Positions 8,984-17,044 of a DNA stretch of 64,000 nt are shown in pieces (position 1 is the stretch's first letter; every line of letters begins with the position of its first letter). The stretch lies in NCBI RefSeq assembly GCF_029051725.1, contig NZ_JAACFU010000005.1, positions 62,001-126,000 on the forward strand. The letters are read 5' to 3'. The notes under the pieces are model-generated. The model was not told the DNA's origin. It made no database searches and saw only the letters and a list, made by a program, of their open reading frames with translations. Both the position numbers and the translations under genes were made by a program. Origin of the DNA: Bradyrhizobium sp. CSS354. Lineage in GTDB: Bacteria; Pseudomonadota; Alphaproteobacteria; Rhizobiales; Xanthobacteraceae.

Positions 8984-10198
8984 TTAATTCTTGCGACCGT
9001 AGTTGAGGAGCCCGCCGGTGGTCTTCGGCGGATGCGCGCGAAGGGCTTCTTCGTTTGGCTCGGTGCCCCAGCCGGGCCGGTCCGGAATGAGCAGATGGCC
9101 GTTCTGAATTTCGGGCTCATGCGTGAACAGCGCGCCGTCCCACGCCAGGCGATCGATGTCGATCTCCATGATGCGCAGGTTCGGCACAGCGGCGCAAAAA
9201 TGCGCGTTCATCATCGAGCAGAGATGACCGTAGAAATTATGCGGCGCAACGTTGACTTCGAACGCTTCCGCAGCGGCTGCGATCTTCATCGACTGCCAAA
9301 CGCCGTTCCAGGGCGTGTCGATGATCGCGACGTCCATAGCCTGCTCGCGAAAATAGGGCAGGAATTCCCGCAAGCCCAATAGCGTCTCGCAGGACGAGAT
9401 CGGGTGCGGGCTTTGCCTGCGGATGTAACCGAGCGCTTCCGGATTGAAACTGTCGATCTCGATCCAGAACATGTCGAGGTCCGCGATGGTGCGCAGGATC
9501 TCCAAATAGCCCTCGGTCTTGGCGTTGAAGTTGCAGTCAAGCAGGATGTCGACGTCGGGGCCTGCACCGTCCCGGATCGCTTCCAGATGCATGCGCAAGT
9601 CGCGCAGGATTTTGCGATCGACGTTGATCTCGGGGGCGAAGGGCGAGCCGAAGCCCGGCCGCCAGCCGGTCGGCTTGCCGTCATCGTAGGAGAAGATGTT
9701 GGTCTTGAGCGCGGTGAACTTCTTCTCGCGCACCTCGCGTCCCATCGCCTTGACATCGTCGAGGTTCTCGATCGGCGGCTTGTACCAGGACGGATGATTG
9801 ATCCGCCACGTTGCGCAATGCGACCAATAGACCCTGACACGGTCGCGGATCTTGCCACCGAGCAGTTCATAGCAGGGCACACCGAGACACTTCGCCTTGG
9901 CATCGAGCAGCGCATTCTCGATCGCGCCGAGCGCCTGCGCCACCACGCCGCCGGCGGCGGGACGTGTGGCCGCGAACAGTTCGGCGTAGATGCGCTCGTG
10001 CCGGAAAACGTTCTGCCCGACGACGCGGGCAGACAGGCGCTGGATCGCAGCGCCGACGCCGGGCGAGCCGAAGCCTTCGTCGAACTCGCTCCAGCCGACG
10101 ATGCCGTCTTCGGTCGTCAGCTTGACGAAGTGGTAGTTTCTCCAACCGGCATCGCAGGCGAGAATTTCGAGACTTGTTGCTTTTGATGATTTGCTCAT
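8984..10198 (-). CDS. Mandelate racemase/muconate lactonizing enzyme family (enolase superfamily)
   Basis: 404 aa. N-terminal capping domain (1-130) followed by a TIM barrel. Metal-site features are visible: DILLDCNFN at the first acid ligand, WIEIDSFNPEALGYIRRQS, and SSCETLLGLREFL at the third position; NVAPHNFYGHL provides a candidate general base or substrate His. It most resembles sugar-acid dehydratases of the galactonate or MR subgroup. The substrate cannot be deduced and there are no sugar transport genes nearby. AGGGAG just upstream of the ATG at 10198 supports the start. Confidence 0.82.
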   Translation of the reverse strand: MSKSSKATSLEILACDAGWRNYHFVKLTTEDGIVGWSEFDEGFGSPGVGAAIQRLSARVVGQNVFRHERIYAELFAATRPAAGGVVAQALGAIENALLDAKAKCLGVPCYELLGGKIRDRVRVYWSHCATWRINHPSWYKPPIENLDDVKAMGREVREKKFTALKTNIFSYDDGKPTGWRPGFGSPFAPEINVDRKILRDLRMHLEAIRDGAGPDVDILLDCNFNAKTEGYLEILRTIADLDMFWIEIDSFNPEALGYIRRQSPHPISSCETLLGLREFLPYFREQAMDVAIIDTPWNGVWQSMKIAAAAEAFEVNVAPHNFYGHLCSMMNAHFCAAVPNLRIMEIDIDRLAWDGALFTHEPEIQNGHLLIPDRPGWGTEPNEEALRAHPPKTTGGLLNYGRKN

Positions 10199-10366
10199 GT
10201 CGCTCCCTGTTGCCCGGCTGGGCTTTTTCTTGGCCGGCCCGCAAGCCCGGCTCCAGCCACAATTGTTAGGCTAACGACCCTGCGCAGTGAAGTCCGGCGA
10301 GGTGCGCAGGCAAGCCCGTTCCGGCCGTTCTAGCGGAAAACTCCGTGGAATCTGGTGGGGACAGCC

Positions 10367-10555
10367 ATGATCTTTCCCGGCATCGTCGTGAAAAGGGACC
10401 ATGCTGTGACGTTTTTGGCCGCAATCGGGATCGACCCTCCGGCCATGAAATTTCTGGCTGTGATTTCGATCCTGGCGCTGCTCACGATGGGTGGCGCCGC
10501 CATTTCCGATCAGTTTCTGACGGCCGATCAGCACGCCGCGCACGGGGTGGAATAG
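10367..10555 (+). CDS. Possible small membrane protein
   Basis: 62 aa if started at ATG 10367, or 36 aa from ATG 10445. The shorter form is a neat hydrophobic peptide (MKFLAVISILALLTMGGAA, then a polar tail), which reads like a single helix or a signal sequence. No family recognised. It lies in the gap between two minus-strand genes, followed by another tiny gene on the same strand. Confidence 0.35.
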   Translation: MIFPGIVVKRDHAVTFLAAIGIDPPAMKFLAVISILALLTMGGAAISDQFLTADQHAAHGVE

Positions 10556-10595
10556 CGCGGCGGGCGGAGACGTTTTTGTCTTGGGGGAGACAGCG

Positions 10596-10697
10596 ATGCT
10601 TTCGATCGACCAGTTCTTGCGCTTCATCAGCGTGCCGGCCGTGTTCGCGGCCCTCATCATCGCCTCGCAGATCTCGGCGGCCCTGTCGCAAAGTTAG
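10596..10697 (+). CDS. 33-residue hydrophobic micro-protein
   Basis: Starts at ATG 10596 with GGGGGAGA 5-6 bases upstream, a convincing ribosome site. The peptide begins MLSIDQFLRFISVPAVF and continues as one hydrophobic helix ending in SAALSQS. The stop at 10697 abuts the 3' end of the transporter gene on the other strand. Function unknown; membrane location inferred from composition. Confidence 0.45.
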   Translation: MLSIDQFLRFISVPAVFAALIIASQISAALSQS

Positions 10698-11984
10698 TCA
10701 GCCGATCGCGGACGAGCCGAGCAGAGCGAGCACGGCCAGCGCCATCAGCGCGGTGCCGAGCCAGCCCAGCGCGATGAGCCATGAGCGGCCCTTGAAGCGG
10801 CCCATGATCGCCTTGCTCGAGACGATCAGCATCATCATGGCCATGATCGGAACGGCGACGATGCCGTTGAGCACCGCGCTCCAGACCAGCATGTGGATCG
10901 AGTCGATGCCGGTGAACCCGAGACCGAAACCGATCGCGGTCGCCGCGGCGATGATGGTGTAGAAGCCGACCGCCTCGTCGGGCTTCGCTTCCAGCGTCGC
11001 GCGCCAGCCGAAGATCTCCGCCACGCCGTAGGCGGCCGAGCCCGCCAGCACCGGGATGGCGAGCAGGCCGGTGCCGATGATGCCGGTGGCGAACAGGGCG
11101 AAGGTGAAGTCGCCGGCGAGCGGCCGCAGCGCTTCGGCTGCCTCGGTCGCCGAGTTGATGTTGGTGACGCCATTCGCGTGCAGCACCGACGCGGTGGTGA
11201 GGATGATGAAGAAGGCGATGCCGTTGGAGAGCAGCATGCCGGAGAGGGTGTCGGCCCGGATGCGCGCCAGCTCCGGACTGCCGCCGCGCTTCAGTTCGCG
11301 CAGCGGCTTGTCGCGCTTGCCCTGGTTCATCTCCTCGACCTCCTGCGAGGCCTGCCAGAAGAACAGATACGGGCTGATCGTGGTGCCGAGCACGGCGACC
11401 ACCATCATGAAATAGTCGGCGCTGACATTCGTCTGCGGCCACACCGCCGCGAGCAGCGCCGTGCTCCACGGGATCTTGACGGTGAAGGCGGTCGCGACAT
11501 AGGCGAACAGCGCCAAGGTGAGAAATTTCAGCACCGGCGAATAGCGCCGATAGGGCAGGAACACCTGCAGCAGCGTCGAGCCCGCCGCGAAGATCAGCGC
11601 GTGCTCGTGGTTGAGGCCGCCGATCACCAGCGAGAGCGCCTCCGCCATCGCGGCGATGTCGGCGGCGATGTTGAAGGTGTTGGCGGCGACGAGCATGCCG
11701 ACGAGCGACAGCACCGCCCAGCGCGGCGCGATCTGCATGACGTTGGCGGCCAGCCCCTTGCCGGTGACGCGGCCGATCCGGGCGCTGACGAGCTGGATCG
11801 CGATCATGAACGGCGTGGTCAGAAACACCGTCCAGAGCAGTCCATAACCGAATTGCGCGCCGGCCTGCGAATAGGTGGCGATGCCGGACGGATCGTCGTC
11901 GGCCGCCCCGGTGACGAGACCCGGCCCCAGCCTCTGCAACAGTGTCGGCGCGGATTTCGTGGGGGTGAGGGCACTGTCGGTCAT
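10698..11984 (-). CDS. NRAMP-family-like divalent metal transporter, atypical ion site
   Basis: 428 aa from ATG 11984 (a longer frame to 12113 exists, but its N-terminus has no family sequence). About 11 predicted membrane helices. The TM1 region reads AADDDPSGIATYSQAGAQFGYG and aligns with the canonical NRAMP DPGN motif, but here it is DPSG (residues 31-34). The TM6 region GTTISPYLFFWQ (200-211) replaces the canonical MPH motif. The Asp is kept, while the Asn and the metal-binding Met are not. This points to a divergent NRAMP subfamily whose ion may not be Mn2+/Fe2+. No regulator or metal-responsive site was recognised upstream. Confidence 0.8.
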   Translation of the reverse strand: MTDSALTPTKSAPTLLQRLGPGLVTGAADDDPSGIATYSQAGAQFGYGLLWTVFLTTPFMIAIQLVSARIGRVTGKGLAANVMQIAPRWAVLSLVGMLVAANTFNIAADIAAMAEALSLVIGGLNHEHALIFAAGSTLLQVFLPYRRYSPVLKFLTLALFAYVATAFTVKIPWSTALLAAVWPQTNVSADYFMMVVAVLGTTISPYLFFWQASQEVEEMNQGKRDKPLRELKRGGSPELARIRADTLSGMLLSNGIAFFIILTTASVLHANGVTNINSATEAAEALRPLAGDFTFALFATGIIGTGLLAIPVLAGSAAYGVAEIFGWRATLEAKPDEAVGFYTIIAAATAIGFGLGFTGIDSIHMLVWSAVLNGIVAVPIMAMMMLIVSSKAIMGRFKGRSWLIALGWLGTALMALAVLALLGSSAIG

Positions 11985-12097
11985 GGCGGGAGGGACCTCG
12001 GTCGGGGCGCGTCCTTCACAAATGCTAAGGAGGGAACAAGGTTCCCGGACCACGCGTAACGCGCTCCTCGCTCGTTTCTGATAAAGCGAATCTTCGT

Positions 12098-12127
12098 TTG
12101 ACCCGTCGGGCAAAACACCTGTATAAG
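12098..12127 (+). promoter_or_regulatory. Copy 1 of a repeated sigma70-like promoter element
   Basis: TTGACC, an 18-bp spacer (CGTCGGGCAAAACACCTG) and TATAAG. The same spacer recurs almost unchanged at 20233-20250 and 21064-21081. The -10 region is embedded in a dyad TGTA-N4-TACA. Unlike the other copies, no terminator hairpin follows within 60 bp. No plus-strand gene lies close downstream. Confidence 0.55.
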
Positions 12128-12256
12128 TACATCATCGAAGAATACGCTGTCCGCTTTTGCGCGCATCCCGAGTGCAACCGGGCGGCCGTCGCGCAGTTCG
12201 CAACCCGCGCACGGACACCGGCGAGACGCTTGTCTCCTGAGCGAGTGCCGTCGGAA

Positions 12257-12442
12257 CTATTTGATGCTGACGAACATGCCCCAGGCGCCGGCCAGCGCGG
12301 CGCCGGCAAAGACGATCAGCGGGTTATCGCAGAACGCACTTCCATAGGTGCACATGGTGACGCCGAACGAGCCGATCTCGTGATGGCTCGCGGAGTAGAA
12401 CAGTCCCGACAGCACCAGCAACGCGGCGGCGACGACATACAT
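12257..12442 (-). CDS. Small two-helix membrane protein
   Basis: 61 aa. Two hydrophobic segments (residues 3-18 and 43-58) are separated by a polar loop with two cysteines (CTYGSAFCDNP). Starts MYVVAAALLVLSGLFYSA. No family recognised. Good coding character and an undisturbed frame support it. It stands alone in a region of very small genes. Confidence 0.55.
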   Translation of the reverse strand: MYVVAAALLVLSGLFYSASHHEIGSFGVTMCTYGSAFCDNPLIVFAGAALAGAWGMFVSIK

Positions 12443-12699
12443 CGACGGTCTCTCCGAGCTATCCCCGTTGCCTCCGTCGCAAGGGATGTTCCAGCATGGC
12501 GCAAACCCATTGCATCCTGCCGAATCCGCCCTGCTGCATTTGAACTAAAGTCGATCTTTCCCGCGAGATGCTGTCGTTGTCAGCTGCAGTTCGTGCGCAA
12601 TCTCGACGTGTGATCGGAACCGGACCATCTGCGCGGAACTCCTGGACGTGCTCTTCATTAAGGAACAAGAACAGTTGGACCAACTGAGGGGAGTGGCCC

Positions 12700-12993
12700 A
12701 TGGGAGCCGAGCGGATGCACCCTCCGCGGTACTGGCGGATGCGGGCGGAAGAATTCCGCACCAAGGCGGACAATTGCGAATATCCCGAGACGCGGGACGT
12801 GCTGCGCAAGGTGGCGCAAAATTACGACGAACTGGCCCGCCGCGCCGCGCGCATCTGCACACTCGAGAGCCTGGACGAATTGCGGGGGGGGGGGGACCCG
12901 CCAACAGCAAGCCGGTTTGATCGTTCAGGACAAACCCGCTTGATCGTTCAGGATGAAGCCGATAATCGGCGCGCGCGATCATGGGGCGTCTAG
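12700..12993 (+). CDS. Hypothetical small protein with a 12-G run inside the frame
   Basis: 97 aa as read. The N-terminal 65 residues (PPRYWRMRAEEFRTKADNC, then RKVAQNYDELARRAARI) form a charged, helical, conserved-looking unit of a type common in bradyrhizobia. Start ATG 12700 with GGGGAG upstream; ATG 12715 also fits. At 12884-12895 there is a run of twelve G that encodes RGGGD, after which the sequence looks non-conserved. The native protein probably ends near here in another frame, so the run may mark slippage or a sequencing error. Confidence 0.6.
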   Translation: MGAERMHPPRYWRMRAEEFRTKADNCEYPETRDVLRKVAQNYDELARRAARICTLESLDELRGGGDPPTASRFDRSGQTRLIVQDEADNRRARSWGV

Positions 12994-13083
12994 GCCCTCT
13001 CTTCCATTCGAAGCGCCACCCGGGTGATTGGAACGAATGTGCACTTTGGCACTTAGGAACTCAGTCCTCCAACGAGGAATGAG

Positions 13084-13260
13084 ATGAGCAGCGAACAGCA
13101 AGCAGGCCCGGCAACGAGGCCGGATCATTACAAGCCAAGGCCGGCTTGCCCGAAATGCGAGAGGGACACGCGCTGCCTGACGTCGATCTTCGATGTGAGG
13201 CGCGATTGCTCGATCCTGATCTATCGGTGCGATTCGTGCCGCGAGGAAGTCTGGATCTGA
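13084..13260 (+). CDS. 58-residue zinc-ribbon-like protein
   Basis: Starts ATG 13084 (GAGGAATGAG upstream supplies a ribosome site). Two Cys pairs, CPKC at residues 22-25 and CDSC at 49-52, are spaced as in a zinc ribbon and separated by a beta-like stretch DVRRDCSILIYR. The C-terminus is REEVWI. It resembles the protein at 14511-14687 in length and in Cys placement. Function unknown; a nucleic-acid or protein-binding zinc knuckle is inferred. Confidence 0.6.
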   Translation: MSSEQQAGPATRPDHYKPRPACPKCERDTRCLTSIFDVRRDCSILIYRCDSCREEVWI

Positions 13261-13418
13261 GCGAGCACTGTCGCAGGCCCCGGTCCATCCGCGGGAGGCC
13301 CGCTGCAGATCGCGCTGCAGATCGCGCCGCAGATCTCATGGCAATGTCGGATAGGAACTTCGCCTGCTTCGCGCGCTTGTCGCCTGCATCGACCACGCAG
13401 GCGAGACCGCTTCCGACC

Positions 13419-13610
13419 ATGCAATCACGCTACCCGTTGTTGAAGAAGTGGACAGCGGAAGAGCACGAGCGGCTGAAGGCGCTGGCCGAAGCCGGCTGGC
13501 GGCCGGACGAGATCGCCGGCGAGCTTGGTCGCAGCGAAGCGGCGGTGAGGGTGCGCGCCTGGCAGCACGGCATCGCGCTGCGCCTCGTCACGCAGAAGCG
13601 CAGATCCTGA
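13419..13610 (+). CDS. Small helix-turn-helix / SANT-like protein
   Basis: 63 aa. Reads as a single HTH: WTAEEHERLKALAEAGW, then DEIAGELGRSEAAVRVRAW, with a basic end. This matches Myb/SANT-like or GcrA-type N-terminal HTH units. The start at ATG 13419 is chosen because upstream in-frame sequence looks non-coding. Likely a DNA-binding micro-regulator; the target is unknown. Three imperfect 12-bp repeats (GCTGCAGATCGC) lie at 13302-13337. Confidence 0.55.
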   Translation: MQSRYPLLKKWTAEEHERLKALAEAGWRPDEIAGELGRSEAAVRVRAWQHGIALRLVTQKRRS

Positions 13611-13631
13611 AAAAGCAACTTGCGGCTTTCG

Positions 13632-14402
13632 TCAGCCGGCGACGGCGACATCCATCTGCTGAAATCCGCGGACCTGCGGCAGCGACATGAACCCCGGTTT
13701 TGCGAAATAGTAACCCTGGAACAGCGCGATGCCGGCGGCCCGCAAGGAAGTGAGCTCGGCCTCGCTCTCGACGCCTTCGGCCAGCACGGTGATGTCGAGC
13801 TCGCGCGCGATCGCGGCCACCGCGGAAACGATCACCTGCTTGGGGTGGCTAAGCTGGATGTCTCTCACCAGCTCCATGTCGATCTTGATCAGGTTCGGCT
13901 GCAACCGGGCCAGCAGGCTGAGGCCGGCATAGCCCGCGCCGAAATCGTCCAGTGCGGTCCAGAACCCGAATGCCTTGTAGGTGCGGACGATGTTTTCGAT
14001 ATGCGCGGGATCGGCGATCCGCTCGTTCTCGGTGAACTCGAACATCAAATTCGATGTCGGAAAGCTCGCGCGGCGCGCGGCCTCCAGCGATTTCTGGATG
14101 CAAGCGCGCGGCTCGTACACCGCATTCGGCAGGAAGTTGATCGAGAGCCGCGCCTCGGGGTCGTCGAACAGCGCGCCTGCGGTTTCGATCGCCAGCACGC
14201 GTGCGGCCTGGTCGAAGCGGTAGAGCTGATTGGGGGTGAGCTGGCTGAGGACGCTGTGCGCGCTTTCGCCGTTCGGACCGCGCACCAGGGCCTCATAGCC
14301 CCAGATGCGGTGTTCGACGACGTTGACGATCGGCTGAAACGCCATCTTGAACTGGAACGGGAGCTCGGTCCCGTCGGCACATCCCGCACACTTCACAGCC
14401 AT
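13632..14402 (-). CDS. Stand-alone EAL-domain cyclic-di-GMP phosphodiesterase
   Basis: 256 aa from ATG 14402. A short CAGC motif lies at residues 5-8, then one EAL domain: YEALVRGPNGE, NFLPNAVYEP, FEFTENERI, ALDDFGAGYAGLSLLA, KIDMELVRDI, LAEGVESEAE, GYYFAKP. The catalytic acids (EAL Glu, NFLPN Asn, TENE Glu, DD pair, Lys, EGVE Glu) are present, so activity is likely. Length equals one EAL domain with no GGDEF. No neighbour suggests a dedicated pathway. A second c-di-GMP enzyme is at 2354-5095. Confidence 0.85.
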   Translation of the reverse strand: MAVKCAGCADGTELPFQFKMAFQPIVNVVEHRIWGYEALVRGPNGESAHSVLSQLTPNQLYRFDQAARVLAIETAGALFDDPEARLSINFLPNAVYEPRACIQKSLEAARRASFPTSNLMFEFTENERIADPAHIENIVRTYKAFGFWTALDDFGAGYAGLSLLARLQPNLIKIDMELVRDIQLSHPKQVIVSAVAAIARELDITVLAEGVESEAELTSLRAAGIALFQGYYFAKPGFMSLPQVRGFQQMDVAVAG

Positions 14403-14510
14403 CACGCGAACCCCACGCCCTCTCAAACGCCGCGGGAAAAATTAGGTCGCAGGCGTTAAAGAACAGCGAAAAGCAATAGAAACCTATTCCGCTGTGCCGC
14501 GTTTGCGCGC

Positions 14511-14687
14511 ATGGCAAACCGAGATACCAGGCTGCGGCCGATGTGTGCCGCGTGCAACAAGCCCATGACATTCATCGATGCGGTCAGCTCACCCGAGGGG
14601 GCGATTGCCATCTTTCGGTGCTCCGGCTGCAACAAGCTGTCCTGGGAGAAACCCAGCCGAGACCAGAACCAGGCGCGCTCGGGTTGA
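14511..14687 (+). CDS. 58-residue zinc-ribbon-like protein
   Basis: Starts ATG 14511. Cys pairs CAAC (residues 12-15) and CSGC (37-40) flank FIDAVSSPEGAIAIFR, again a zinc-ribbon layout, followed by NKLSWEKPS. Same length as the 13084-13260 protein but with little identity, so a parallel small family. Function unknown. A hairpin follows 17 bp after the stop. Confidence 0.6.
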   Translation: MANRDTRLRPMCAACNKPMTFIDAVSSPEGAIAIFRCSGCNKLSWEKPSRDQNQARSG

Positions 14688-14704
14688 ATTTGCGCGGGCG
14701 GAGA

Positions 14705-14739
14705 AACGGCCCCAGCCCGGGGGGCGAGCTGAGGCCGTT
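14705..14739. terminator. Hairpin after the small zinc-ribbon gene
   Basis: AACGGCCCCAG pairs with CTGAGGCCGTT (one mismatch) across a 13-nt G+C-rich loop. There is no T-run on the plus strand and only TTT on the minus strand, so it is a weak intrinsic terminator candidate. Confidence 0.4.
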
Positions 14740-14922
14740 GGGAGGTGTCGGTCGTGCATCCGGACCGACGCTCGAATAACTTCTTCATCCCAAAAGCAGT
14801 TCCTAATTTGCTGGCCCGCCATGGCGCGCCCCGACGAAACACGCCTGAAACAGTGCTGAAACCAGATTGTCTCGAACGCCCCGCCGGCTGTGCCAGACCA
14901 ACCTAGCGAAAAGGAGATCATC

Positions 14923-15024
14923 ATGATCCAGGTTGGTTCGAAGGAAGAAGTTGCGTTTTTGCTGGCGCTGTTCGGCACCCACACCCAGCCGGTCAAGCGG
15001 CCGGCGAAATCGCGGCAGGCGTGA
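14923..15024 (+). CDS. 33-residue micro-protein
   Basis: ATG 14923 has AAGGAG 6-7 bases upstream, an ideal ribosome site. The peptide begins MIQVGSKEEVAFLLALFG and ends with a basic tail (KRPAKSRQA). It precedes another small gene by 12 bp on the same strand, so they are probably co-transcribed. Function unknown. Confidence 0.5.
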   Translation: MIQVGSKEEVAFLLALFGTHTQPVKRPAKSRQA

Positions 15025-15036
15025 GGCGCTGATCCC

Positions 15037-15285
15037 ATGCCAGGTTTGGCCGAATGCCAGAGCCTCTTGCGGCTTCTGATCGCAAGGGGTGACCCGAAGG
15101 CCATCCCGCTCGCAAAGGGCGCCATCGATCAATATCTGAACACGGCCCCGGCCTGCATGCGCGGCCGCGGCCTGCGCGTGCTCCAGCGCGATGCGCTCGA
15201 CCAGCATGGGACCGCGGTCGGTGTCCAGCGCTCGTTCGCCGAAACGGTGGATGCCTATATCGTCGGGAAGCTTGCGGAGGAGTGA
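15037..15285 (+). CDS. Hypothetical small protein
   Basis: 82 aa. No signal or membrane helix; mixed alpha/beta composition, with IPLAKGAIDQYLN in the middle and a C-terminal acidic end KLAEE. Follows the 33-aa gene closely and is followed by a strong hairpin. Not recognised. Confidence 0.5.
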   Translation: MPGLAECQSLLRLLIARGDPKAIPLAKGAIDQYLNTAPACMRGRGLRVLQRDALDQHGTAVGVQRSFAETVDAYIVGKLAEE

Positions 15286-15333
15286 GGGTGCGCCGAATGT
15301 CGGTGCGCCCTTGTCGCTTTCACCCCCGAAACA

Positions 15334-15363
15334 CGAACGCGGCAGGCGATGCTGCCGCGTTCG
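15334..15363. terminator. Perfect 12-bp hairpin between convergent genes
   Basis: CGAACGCGGCAG and CTGCCGCGTTCG pair perfectly around a 6-nt loop. ATTTGTC follows on the plus strand and TGTTTCG on the minus strand. It sits between the plus-strand gene ending at 15285 and the minus-strand gene ending at 15401, so it is probably a bidirectional terminator. Confidence 0.7.
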
Positions 15364-15400
15364 ATTTGTCATCGTATCCAGCGCGCGGGCTTCCGCGCGA

Positions 15401-15958
15401 TTACTGGGTCGGCGGCAGCACGGCCTGCGTGGTCTGCTGCGGCAGGTTGGTGTAGGTCGCACTTTCCTTGGTGCAGATATCCCTGAACACCACGACACCG
15501 GCCTGAGGATATTCCTTCACGAGGCAGTTGCAGTTGTTGTTGACCACCGGGGCGGGCGCAGCCGCCGCGACCGGTGCCGCAACCACGGCGGGGCGCTGCA
15601 CGACGACCGTCTTTTCCACCACCTGCGGCGTCGGAACGTACACCGGCCTGTTCACGACAACCGGATACTGCACCGGCCGGACCACGACCTGCGGCGGGAT
15701 ATAGACCGGCGGCGCGGGCCGCGGATAGACATTGACCTGGGGCATCGGCCGGGGGCCGGGATAGACGACCGGGCGCTGGCCGCCGTTGCCGCCATAGCCG
15801 TTGAAATGGGGACCGAATTGAGGGTGGGCCTGCGGCGTGTTGCCATACTGTCCATTCTGGCCCCAGCCGGCCTGCGCCGAGCTGCTCGCAACGCCTGCCG
15901 CAACACTGGCCAACACGATCGCTGCCGCCATCTTCGTGATCATCAAGGTCTTCGTCAT
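15401..15958 (-). CDS. Secreted proline/valine-rich protein
   Basis: 185 aa from ATG 15958 (AGGTGG upstream). Signal peptide at residues 1-30 ending SSSAQAGW. A Gly/Asn/Gln-rich stretch follows, then a Pro-Val region (YPGPRPMPQVNVYPRP, and repeated VVVRPVQYPVVV-type runs). The C-terminal 45 residues carry three Cys (NNNCNCLVKEYPQAGVV, DICTKESAT). Probably periplasmic or envelope-associated; no enzyme motif. Biased composition prevents a firm family call. Confidence 0.65.
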   Translation of the reverse strand: MTKTLMITKMAAAIVLASVAAGVASSSAQAGWGQNGQYGNTPQAHPQFGPHFNGYGGNGGQRPVVYPGPRPMPQVNVYPRPAPPVYIPPQVVVRPVQYPVVVNRPVYVPTPQVVEKTVVVQRPAVVAAPVAAAAPAPVVNNNCNCLVKEYPQAGVVVFRDICTKESATYTNLPQQTTQAVLPPTQ

Positions 15959-16288
15959 GGTCCACCTGTCTGGTTGTTTGTTTTGTTCCAAGCCGTCGTC
16001 GTGGGATGAGTGATAGGCCGACCTGGCGCGCGCTTCCGTGATGCCGCGCACACAGCGGGCGAAATCCTCCTTCGATGGAATGAGACATGACGGGCGAGAC
16101 GCGGCGGCCGGCGCTTGTTCGCCGATGGGATTCGAGGCTGGCACCGGGCGCACACAGGCCTAGGGCAGGCGCAGCACCGCCAAAACGGAAAAGTAGAGTT
16201 CCCGGAACCTATTGATTCCAACAGTTTTTTTCGAGCCGCTCGAAACCCTTTGGCCGTTTCGGACCTATACCGGCAAAGGATACTGCGA

Positions 16289-16558
16289 ATGCCCCGATAT
16301 TATTTCGACCTGCGCGACGACACCGGTGTAGCGCTCGACGAGGAAGGGCTGGAGCTGGCCAGCTCGCGCGCCGTTCAGGCGGAGGCCGCCAAGTCGGTCG
16401 CGGACATGGCGCGCGATGCCATCCTCTCCGCGCCTGCTGCGGGCGGCAGGCAGACCATGGCGATCGACGTTCGCGATGCCCAAGGTCCCGTGATGCAGGT
16501 CAAGTTCTCGTTCGCGTTCGAGACCTTCAGGACGCCCGCGACATCACGCGATCATTGA
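16289..16558 (+). CDS. DUF6894-type small protein
   Basis: 89 aa. Start ATG 16289 with AAGGA 8 bases upstream. Begins MPRYYFDLRDDTGVALDEEG, the hallmark of the DUF6894 family common in Bradyrhizobium and Methylobacterium. Continues with a helix (QAEAAKSVADMARDAI) and a beta strand end (MAIDVRDAQGPVMQVKFSF). Function unknown. The 3' end overlaps the convergent minus-strand gene by 7 bp. Confidence 0.75.
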   Translation: MPRYYFDLRDDTGVALDEEGLELASSRAVQAEAAKSVADMARDAILSAPAAGGRQTMAIDVRDAQGPVMQVKFSFAFETFRTPATSRDH

Positions 16559-16758
16559 CGCGTGAGGAATTCCGGCGCGGATGACTCGGGCTCGAGCACG
16601 GCGATCTTGCGGCCGAGCTGCCAAACCTCGACCTTGCCGTGCCGCGTGAACTGCTGCGCGAAGGTGAGGGCGTTCGCGTCCGACGCGGCCTCGAACGCTT
16701 CGGCGGAGCGGAACACGCCGTTGTCGCCGACGAGGTAGGCGCGATATTGCTGCATCAT
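16552..16758 (-). CDS. Hypothetical small protein
   Basis: 68 aa. Starts MMQQYRAYLVGDNGVFRSAE, a compact alpha/beta unit ending RKIAVLEPESSAPEF. Its start codons lie inside the last codons of the upstream gene (16755-16955), so the two are translationally coupled. No characterised family recognised. Confidence 0.6.
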   Translation of the reverse strand: MMQQYRAYLVGDNGVFRSAEAFEAASDANALTFAQQFTRHGKVEVWQLGRKIAVLEPESSAPEFLTRQ

Positions 16759-16955
16759 GACGGTGCCCTCAGCCCTGGCGATTGCAGCCAGGCGTCGATG
16801 TGCATGGCGGTCTCGTCCTGCCGCGCCTTGCGCAGCAGCATCTCGCGGCGGCGCCCCGGCGCGAGCGTGCGCGCTTCCTCGCGAAGCCGTGCGGCCTCCT
16901 CGGCGAGCCGTTCGGTGAGTGTCGTGGTCTGCTTGAAACGTCGGCGCTTCTGCAT
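16755..16955 (-). CDS. Hypothetical small helical protein
   Basis: 66 aa from ATG 16955. Highly charged helix (TERLAEEAARLREEART, then RREMLLRKARQDETA) with the end AWLQSPGLRAPS. This is a pattern of small bradyrhizobial proteins without assigned function. Overlaps the next gene by 4 bp (ATGA), forming a two-gene unit. Confidence 0.6.
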   Translation of the reverse strand: MQKRRRFKQTTTLTERLAEEAARLREEARTLAPGRRREMLLRKARQDETAMHIDAWLQSPGLRAPS

Positions 16956-17044
16956 GGCATGTCCATCGTGCGAGCAGGCGGGAGCGCAACCCCGGCGTTG
17001 TCGTTGCCGATCGATGCCGAGTGAGGCGCGGTGATGGATCAAGC

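Noticed and set aside
10893..12059. 388-aa plus-strand open frame opposite the NRAMP gene
   Set aside because: Arg/Glu/Gly/His-rich shadow frame; the minus strand encodes a membrane protein with family motifs.
13302..13337. Three GCTGCAGATCGC-like repeats
   Set aside because: Short, imperfect and not positioned against a promoter; could be chance, so listed only under the neighbouring gene.
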